A stretch of 64,000 nucleotides of DNA, taken from contig UQZO01000010.1 in the NCBI GenBank assembly GCA_900545545.1, positions 1 to 64,000 of the forward strand. Reading direction: 5' to 3'. The position numbers and the translations under genes are program-made. Under the pieces are notes generated by a model. The model was not told where the DNA came from and did not search any database. It worked only from the letters and a program-made list of their open reading frames with translations. Position 1 is the first letter of the stretch. Each line of letters opens with the position of its first letter. Shown piece by piece: positions 58,892-64,000 of this stretch. This DNA comes from an uncultured Subdoligranulum sp. GTDB taxonomy: Bacteria > Bacillota > Clostridia > Oscillospirales > Ruminococcaceae.

Positions 58892-60268
58892 TCAGAGGTT
58901 CGCGTCGGGCAGCAGCTCACAGACGGTCCAGTTCTGGTCGCCGTCCAGGTAGGCGTCCAGGTCCTCCACCGCATACACCGAGAGGGAGCTGGGGTGGGTG
59001 TAGGTGCCGCCGTCTTGCCCCATGTCGGTGACCATACGGTCCTGACTCCCTACTTTCATCAGGCAGCGGTCCCCCGCCACCTGGTAGAACACCGGCACCC
59101 GGGGAATCGCCCCGTCCTTGGCCCAGGTGGTGGGCAGGGTGGTCGCAGCGCCGGTCTCGGTGTCGATGACATACCGCACATCCCCCGCATCCAGGCTCAG
59201 GTCCACCACCAGCCGCCCCCCGTACACAAATTGCGGGTTGACGCTGAAGGTTTCCGCCGCTTCCGGCAGATTGCAGAGGGTGCGGCTTTCCCCGGTGCGC
59301 AGGTCGGTCACCTGCAGGTCGGTACTGTCGGCGGCCATCGTGTACCACTGCCCGTCCAGCAGGGCCTGCGTCTTGTAATCGCCGTTGACAAACCGGGCCA
59401 GCGGTTCCCCCAGGGTGCCGTCGCAGCCCAGCACCCGCAGTTCGGTGGTGCTGTTCTTGTAGTTGTCGGCCATGCTGCCGGTGTCGGGGCCGGGGTACTG
59501 CACCCCGACCACGAGCTGCCCGTCCAGCAGGCCCGCATAGCCGGTGGAACCGTCCCGTACCTGCCGCCAGACCACCCGGGCCGTATAGGGTGCGAAACCG
59601 CCCTCGGGGGCGGGCTCAAAATGCACCAGTGTCGCGGCAAAGGTCTGCTCGCCGGTGGTCTCCTCCGGCGGGTTGGAGGTGATCAGCGCCCAGAGGGTCT
59701 CGCCGTCGGTGAACCAACGGCTGTCCATGTATTCATTGTCCTGCAGAAAACTGCCGCCGTAGTTGGGGGTGCCGCCCATCCACTCCACCGGCGGCGCGTC
59801 GGCCCCCTCGAGCCCCGAGACGAACACCGAGCTCTGGGGATCAATGGTCCCCATATCGTAGTGCCCGTAATCCGTGAGGTTCACCCAGTAGAGCTGTTCC
59901 CCATCGGTGTAGAGTTCCAGCTTGTTGGGCCGGCCCACGGTACTGTCCTGCAGCCAGGCCCAGCAGTCGGGACCGGTGTGGGTGCAGCCCGGTTTGGTGC
60001 AGGCCACCCGCTGCTGCCCGTCGTGGAGGTCGATGGTGGTCAGAAAGATCTGGCCGCTGTCATCAATAGCGGACGCCACATAGTACCGGTCCGGGGTGCA
60101 GGGGGTCAGTTCCCGCAGCACCGGCGCGGCGGCGGTTTTCCCGGCTTCTTCGGTGGCCGGGGCCGGGGTGGCCCGGGCGGTTTCTTCCGTTTGCACGGGG
60201 TCCGCCGGGGCGGCTGTGCAGCCTGCCAGCAGCAGGGCGGCTGCCAGCCAGGAAAAGGTTCGTTTCAT
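58892..60268 (-). CDS. Lipoprotein with CxKPGCTH cysteine motif, paralogue 1
   Basis: A 458-residue lipoprotein (MKRTFSWLAAALLLAGC). The linker TEETARATPAPATEEAGKTA is nearly identical to that of paralogue 2. The core motif is CTKPGCTHTGPDCWAW, and the end repeats EDLDAYLDGDQNWTVCELL. The start codon overlaps the response-regulator stop by four bases, so it is translated with the regulator. The pair looks like a recent tandem duplication. The likely role is as outside sensor or partner proteins of the kinase; no enzyme motif was recognised. Confidence 0.72.
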   Translation of the reverse strand: MKRTFSWLAAALLLAGCTAAPADPVQTEETARATPAPATEEAGKTAAAPVLRELTPCTPDRYYVASAIDDSGQIFLTTIDLHDGQQRVACTKPGCTHTGPDCWAWLQDSTVGRPNKLELYTDGEQLYWVNLTDYGHYDMGTIDPQSSVFVSGLEGADAPPVEWMGGTPNYGGSFLQDNEYMDSRWFTDGETLWALITSNPPEETTGEQTFAATLVHFEPAPEGGFAPYTARVVWRQVRDGSTGYAGLLDGQLVVGVQYPGPDTGSMADNYKNSTTELRVLGCDGTLGEPLARFVNGDYKTQALLDGQWYTMAADSTDLQVTDLRTGESRTLCNLPEAAETFSVNPQFVYGGRLVVDLSLDAGDVRYVIDTETGAATTLPTTWAKDGAIPRVPVFYQVAGDRCLMKVGSQDRMVTDMGQDGGTYTHPSSLSVYAVEDLDAYLDGDQNWTVCELLPDANL

Positions 60269-60948
60269 CGGGGCACCTCCTGTTTGGGTTCTTCGGGCTG
60301 CAGGCAGTAGCCTACCCGCCACACCGTTTCGATCTGGGAATCCCAGCCCAGCTTGCGCCGCAGCCGCCGGATGTGGGTATCCACCGTGCGGGCGGTATCC
60401 AGCTCGGCGTCCAGGCCCCATACGGTTTCCAATATGTAATCCCGGTAGAGCGCCCGCCCCCGGTTGCGCAGCAAAAGCAGCAGCAGTTCGTATTCTTTGG
60501 GGGTCAGCTCCGCCGGGGCGCCGTTTTTGGTCACCTGCTGGCGGGCGGTATCCACCGTCACGTCCCAGGCGCGCAGCACCGCCATGCCCCGCCCGGTGCG
60601 GCGCAGCACGGCCTCCACCCGGGCCAGCAGTTCCGCCGGGGCAAAGGGCTTGACGATGTAGTCGTCCGCCCCCTGGTGCAGCCCCTGGACCCGGTCCTCC
60701 AGGGCGGCCTTGGCCGTGAGAAAGATCACCGGCGTGCCGGTGGGGCGGATGTAGCGCAGCAGGTCGTAGCCATCCACGCCGGGCATCATGATATCCAGCA
60801 GCACCAGCTCGTAGCGGTTGCGTTCCACCAGGTCGGCGGCCAGGCGGCTGTCGGTGACGGCGACGCAGGGATACCCGCCGCCGGTGAGGGTGCGGCGGAT
60901 CAGCGCCGCGATGGGTTCTTCATCATCCACAATGAGGATCGGTTCCAA
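60265..60948 (-). CDS. OmpR/PhoB-family response regulator
   Basis: A 227-residue regulator. The receiver domain has its phospho-Asp in LVLLDIMMPGVDGYDLL; the C-terminal winged helix reads ELTPKEYELLLLLLRNRGRA, then DTHIRRLRRKLG. The start is TTG at 60948, 9 bases after AGGAGG. It is first in an operon with two lipoproteins, the kinase and the anchored protein. A tandem repeat at its promoter suggests autoregulation. Confidence 0.93.
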   Translation of the reverse strand: MEPILIVDDEEPIAALIRRTLTGGGYPCVAVTDSRLAADLVERNRYELVLLDIMMPGVDGYDLLRYIRPTGTPVIFLTAKAALEDRVQGLHQGADDYIVKPFAPAELLARVEAVLRRTGRGMAVLRAWDVTVDTARQQVTKNGAPAELTPKEYELLLLLLRNRGRALYRDYILETVWGLDAELDTARTVDTHIRRLRRKLGWDSQIETVWRVGYCLQPEEPKQEVPR

Positions 60949-60975
60949 AACGGTCCACCTCCTGCTTCCATTATA

Positions 60976-61003
60976 CCGCCAAATGTGACCAACTTGTCAC
61001 CAA
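60976..61003 (-). promoter_or_regulatory. Promoter with OmpR-type direct repeats
   Basis: A minus-strand -10 TATAAT lies at about 60971-60976. Upstream, the plus-strand words TGTGACCAA (60984-60992) and TGTCACCAA (60995-61003) are an 11-bp-period direct repeat, the usual geometry for OmpR-family dimers. No strong -35 is present, so activation is plausible. Confidence 0.5.
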
Positions 61004-61055
61004 ATCGGGGTCCGGGGCATTTTTTCGCCCCGGTTCTTGCGCAGGGGGCCGGGTT

Positions 61056-62036
61056 TCAGCCCCTGGGGTAGGGGTGCTCCCCCGCGGCGGGCATCTGCAA
61101 TTTGCGGTACTGGGAGGGCGAGATGCCGTACTCCCGCCGGAAGGCACGGAAAAAGGTGGAATAGTCCGAAAAGCCCACCGTCTCGTAGAGGGTCTCCAGC
61201 GGTTTGCCCGCAAGGATCTCGGTTTTGGCGGCAATGAGCCGCCGCTGGGTGACGAACCGATAAAAACTGATGCCCATTTTTTGCCGGAAGGTCTGGCTGA
61301 TGGTGCTCTGGCTGACAAGGAACTGGCGGGCGGTGCCTTCCAGCGTGATTTTTTCAGCCAGATGGCCCTCGATATAACTGACCAGGGCATCCAGCAGCTC
61401 GGGCTTTTCGGTCATGGGCGGCGGCATCTGCCCGGCGTTGCAGGCCCGCTTGAGCTCCACCAGCAATTGCAGGGTGTTGCCGCACACATGGCCCTGCCAG
61501 CCGGGGGCGTGGCGCTCGGCCTCCTTACAGCCGCGGGCAAACATCTGGTTCAGGCTTTCCCAGGGGGTGCCCGCCGTGCGCAGCAGGCGGTAGTGTGCCC
61601 CGAAATCCAGCTCGGGGCAGAAGATCCGGGCATAGTCCATGAACTCGGGGCTGATCCAGAGCACGTACCGGAAATAGGGTTCCACCAGCTGTTCCAGAAA
61701 CAGCGGCCGGTGGCTGACCCCCGGCGGCACGATGACCACATCCCCCCGGTGCAGGCGGTAGCGGTCCGCCCCCAGCAGGTATTGCAGGTTGCCGCTGCAG
61801 CAGTACAGCAGCTCATAGAAAGTGTGGCTGTGCAGCTGCACCACGTCTTTGGTATAGCTGATATCGCTGTGGGTATCCACATAGCGGGAATCCATCTCCA
61901 TCTCCTGATAAAGATTTTCGATGGTCTGGCCGTGCCGACGCAGATAGGCTTCGATCTCCTTGCCGGACGCTTCCCTCTCGCCGGGATTTTCCCGGGCAAT
62001 CTGCTCCCGACAGGCGACAAGATCGGAAAGTTTCAC
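61056..62036 (-). CDS. AraC-family transcriptional regulator
   Basis: A 326-residue regulator with an N-terminal cupin-like domain (VQLHSHTFYELLYCCSGN; RGDVVIVPPGVSHRP) and a C-terminal pair of helix-turn-helix motifs (TLEGTARQFLVSQSTISQTF; ETVGFSDYSTFFRAFRREYG). The GTG start at 62036 follows AAAAGGTGGCGATTTTT. An ATG frame 34 codons longer contains the promoter and cannot be the transcript start. The regulator is divergent from the sugar symporter and probably activates it in response to a sugar. Confidence 0.88.
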   Translation of the reverse strand: MKLSDLVACREQIARENPGEREASGKEIEAYLRRHGQTIENLYQEMEMDSRYVDTHSDISYTKDVVQLHSHTFYELLYCCSGNLQYLLGADRYRLHRGDVVIVPPGVSHRPLFLEQLVEPYFRYVLWISPEFMDYARIFCPELDFGAHYRLLRTAGTPWESLNQMFARGCKEAERHAPGWQGHVCGNTLQLLVELKRACNAGQMPPPMTEKPELLDALVSYIEGHLAEKITLEGTARQFLVSQSTISQTFRQKMGISFYRFVTQRRLIAAKTEILAGKPLETLYETVGFSDYSTFFRAFRREYGISPSQYRKLQMPAAGEHPYPRG

Positions 62037-62071
62037 AAAAATCGCCACCTTTTGTTGTCGATTATGGCAAT

Positions 62072-62100
62072 AGTATAGCGAAAATTTGCTGTTTTTGCAA
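62072..62100 (-). promoter_or_regulatory. Sigma-A promoter of the AraC-family gene
   Basis: Minus-strand TTGCAA (62095-62100), a 17-base spacer and TATACT (62072-62077). It fixes the GTG start downstream. Confidence 0.65.
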
Positions 62101-62134
62101 TATAGAATGCCGAAACAGCAATTTTCTTTGCAAT
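62094..62134 (+). promoter_or_regulatory. Direct repeat TTTGCAAT in the divergent control region
   Basis: TTTGCAAT occurs at 62094-62101 and 62127-62134, 33 bases apart (three helical turns) on the same face of the helix. A weak symporter -10 TATGCT follows at about 62144-62149. This fits AraC-type activator sites; it is not proven. Confidence 0.4.
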
Positions 62135-62225
62135 TCATTTACGGTATGCTAGAGACAGAAAGGAAAAGCGGAACTGGTACCGCCGGTTTTCCATGGGTTC
62201 AAAACGAAAGTAAGGAGAATTGCAA

Positions 62226-63617
62226 ATGAAAACCAAATCGGTACGCCCGTTCGGCTTCCGCGATGAACTGGGCTATGTCTTCGGCGATATGGCCGGCAGC
62301 TTTGTCAACCTGTTTGTAGACGCCTATTTCCTCACCTTCTGCACCTATGTACTGGGCATCAGCCCCGCCTGGATGGCCGGTCTGTTCCTGGTGGCCCGCC
62401 TGTGGCACGCCATCAACGACCCCATCATGGGTTCCTTCCCCGATCGCTGGCACCTGGGCAAAACCGCCGACAAGTTCAAGCCCTGGATCAAGCTCTTTAT
62501 GATCCCGCTGGCACTCTCCGGTGTGCTGTGCTTCTCCCACGTTCCCTTCGAGGGCATCCTGCTCCACGCCTGGGTGGCCTTCGCCTACATCTTCTACGGC
62601 ATGTCCTACACCGGCACCAGCATGCCCTTCGGCGCCATGGCCAGTGTGGTCTCCGCCGACCCCATCCATCGCAGCCGCCTCTCCCGCGCCCGCAGCATCG
62701 GCGGCACCGTGGTGGGCATCGGCGCGCTGTCCTTCGTGCCGGTCATCTGCTTTGACGCCAACTCCAACATCATCCCCGAGCGCTTCACCCTGCTGGCCGT
62801 CATCTTCGGTGTGCTGAGCATCCTGTGCTACCTGGGCCTGCTGAACCTCACCCAGGAGCGCGTGCGCGAGGCCCCCAAGGCCGCGGCCAAGTTCAACTAC
62901 GGCGAAGTGCTGAAAGCCGCCCTGCACAACCGTCCGCTCATCGGCGTGATGGTGGCCACCATCGGCAGCATGCTCTTCATCACCGGCAGCAGCCAGCTGA
63001 ACAGCTACATCTACAAGGAATACTTCCACAACACCGGCGCCATGACCATCGCCAGCCTGGCCAACATCGTCATCATCGTCATCTGCTTCCCGCTGGTGCC
63101 CCGTCTGGTCAACCGCTTCGGCAAACGCAACGTCATCCTGGTCATAAGCGCCTACTGCCTGGTGCTCAGCGCCCTGAAAGTCTTTATCCAGTTCCAGAAC
63201 GTCTGGGTCTACACCACCATCTACATCCTGGCCATGATCGGCCAGACCGCTTTCACCATGCTGATCTGGGCGCTGGTCACCGACTGCCTGGACTACAGTG
63301 AATGGAAGCTGAACATCCGCAGCGACGGCAGCATGTACAGCCTGTACACCTTCAGCCGCAAGATCGGCAGCACCATCGCCTCCACCGGCGCCGCCTCCGC
63401 CCTGGCCGCCATCGGCTATGTGTCCGGCACCAACGTGGTGCAGACCGCCGCCACCGTCAACAACATCTACTACCTGGTCAACATTGTGCCGGTGATCACC
63501 TGCGTGCTGGAGCTCATCGGCATCGGCCTGATCTTCAACCTGGACAAAAAGACCACCAACCAGATGTACGCCGAGCTGGCCCAGCGCCGTGCCCAGGCCG
63601 CCGAAACGCAGGAATAA
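62226..63617 (+). CDS. GPH-family sugar:cation symporter (MelB-like MFS)
   Basis: A 463-residue membrane protein with about 12 helices. GPH signatures are NDPIMGSFPDRW in the loop after helix 2 and RSRLSRARSIGGTVVG in the central loop region. The ATG at 62226 lies 6 bases after AAGGAGAA; a TTG two codons upstream is less likely. Members take up glycosides or disaccharides with sodium or protons. The sugar is unknown; the partner gene after it is an amidohydrolase, not a glycosidase. Confidence 0.85.
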   Translation: MKTKSVRPFGFRDELGYVFGDMAGSFVNLFVDAYFLTFCTYVLGISPAWMAGLFLVARLWHAINDPIMGSFPDRWHLGKTADKFKPWIKLFMIPLALSGVLCFSHVPFEGILLHAWVAFAYIFYGMSYTGTSMPFGAMASVVSADPIHRSRLSRARSIGGTVVGIGALSFVPVICFDANSNIIPERFTLLAVIFGVLSILCYLGLLNLTQERVREAPKAAAKFNYGEVLKAALHNRPLIGVMVATIGSMLFITGSSQLNSYIYKEYFHNTGAMTIASLANIVIIVICFPLVPRLVNRFGKRNVILVISAYCLVLSALKVFIQFQNVWVYTTIYILAMIGQTAFTMLIWALVTDCLDYSEWKLNIRSDGSMYSLYTFSRKIGSTIASTGAASALAAIGYVSGTNVVQTAATVNNIYYLVNIVPVITCVLELIGIGLIFNLDKKTTNQMYAELAQRRAQAAETQE

Positions 63618-63648
63618 TGCCCTGCCAAAACCCGGGAGATGAAATCCA

Positions 63649-64000
63649 ATGACCAAAATCGATCTGCATCTGCACTGCACCCGCACACCGGTGCCCCGCA
63701 CCGACAAAGGCTTTGTGAGCACCGCCGCCGAGATGGTGCCCCATCTGGAAGAGCTGGGCATCGAAAAAGCGGTGCTGCTCTCGGCAGGGGAAACGGGCGG
63801 CATGATGGCCTGCAACGAGGACCTGCGGTGCATCTGTGAAGAGGACCCCGCCCACTTTGCCTGGATGTGCAACCTGGACCCGGTGGAGCCGGATACCATC
63901 CGGCAGCGGCTGGCCCGGTACAAAGCCCAGGGGGCCGTGGGCATCGGGGAACTGATGATCAACCGCCGCCTGGACGACCCGCTGCTGCGCGAGATTTTTG
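63649..64000 (+). CDS. Amidohydrolase-family protein, N-terminal fragment
   Basis: Only the first 117 codons are present; the gene runs off the right edge. It begins MTKIDLHLHCTRTP, where the HLH pair is the first metal-binding motif of amidohydrolase-2 (TIM-barrel) proteins. Then comes EELGIEKAVLLSAGETGG and ALDP-like NLDPVEPDTIRQRL; GAVGIGELMI is the strand that precedes the next ligand. The start follows CGGGAGATGAAATCCA, 31 bases after the symporter stop. It could be a decarboxylase or hydrolase acting on what the symporter brings in. Confidence 0.75.
   Translation, partial: MTKIDLHLHCTRTPVPRTDKGFVSTAAEMVPHLEELGIEKAVLLSAGETGGMMACNEDLRCICEEDPAHFAWMCNLDPVEPDTIRQRLARYKAQGAVGIGELMINRRLDDPLLREIF

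Noticed and set aside
61012..61034. Terminator of the AraC-type gene (stem CCGGGGC/GCCCCGG)
   Set aside because: On the minus strand no T run follows the stem, and on the plus strand no gene precedes it, so the direction is not supported.
62037..62138. ATG start of the AraC-type protein at 62138
   Set aside because: A well-formed promoter (62072-62100) lies inside that extension, so the ATG would not be on the transcript.
1..64000. CRISPR array, tRNA, rRNA, integrase or transposase genes
   Set aside because: I looked for repeat-spacer patterns, clover-leaf sequences and typical motifs and saw none.

Overview
This window looks like the chromosome of an anaerobic gut Oscillospiraceae (Ruminococcaceae) member, near Faecalibacterium, Gemmiger or Subdoligranulum. 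That is inferred from high GC, Firmicutes-type Shine-Dalgarno sites, LytTR and GHKL regulators, a split-gene carbohydrate ABC importer with no ATPase, and gut-typical glycan genes. Nothing in the sequence names the species. Genes are dense. I saw no rRNA, tRNA, CRISPR array, phage or transposase.

Positions 1-20440 are a glycan-use island. Both ends carry sugar regulators and kinases (partial fucose isomerase-like gene, ROK repressor, ROK kinase, LacI repressor). A rightward series follows: a three-gene sugar importer, a GH130 phosphorylase, a GH38 alpha-mannosidase, a GH20 hexosaminidase, an MFS transporter, a GH3 glycosidase, a phosphohexomutase and mannose-6-phosphate isomerase. Together they fit import of a mannose- and GlcNAc-containing oligosaccharide such as an N-glycan core fragment. 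It would be trimmed in the cytoplasm, phosphorolysed to mannose-1-phosphate and passed on to fructose-6-phosphate.

Positions 20575-34487 hold a Crp/Fnr regulator and then a selenium and molybdenum cofactor island: selD, an EF2568-type aminotransferase, yedE, a TusA-like carrier, a DUF3343 carrier, yqeC, yqeB, a MoeA-like protein, moaC, moaA, a MOSC-MogA fusion, modABC and xdhC. This is the accessory set of selenium-dependent molybdenum hydroxylases; the hydroxylase itself is not here. Three copies of a structured repeat of about 140-185 bp lie in this island, always at the 3-prime end of a gene. A shortened fourth copy lies near 50010. A separate 262-bp element with 15-bp perfect terminal inverted repeats lies upstream of yedE.

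Positions 34664-40832 run leftward: a flavodoxin and an Old-Yellow-Enzyme reductase with the HGDR signature of bilirubin reductase (bilS, bilR), an XRE regulator, and a zinc operon (zur, znuA, znuC, znuB and a lipoprotein).

Positions 40878-49790 hold a peptide importer and oligoendopeptidase F. The importer's OppC-type permease carries a seven-bladed RCC1-like propeller between its first membrane helix and its transport domain. Positions 50038-60948 hold two half-size ABC exporters with a GHKL/LytTR pair, then a second two-component system with two paralogous cysteine-motif lipoproteins and a membrane-anchored protein. The right end has an AraC regulator divergent from a GPH-family symporter and a partial amidohydrolase.
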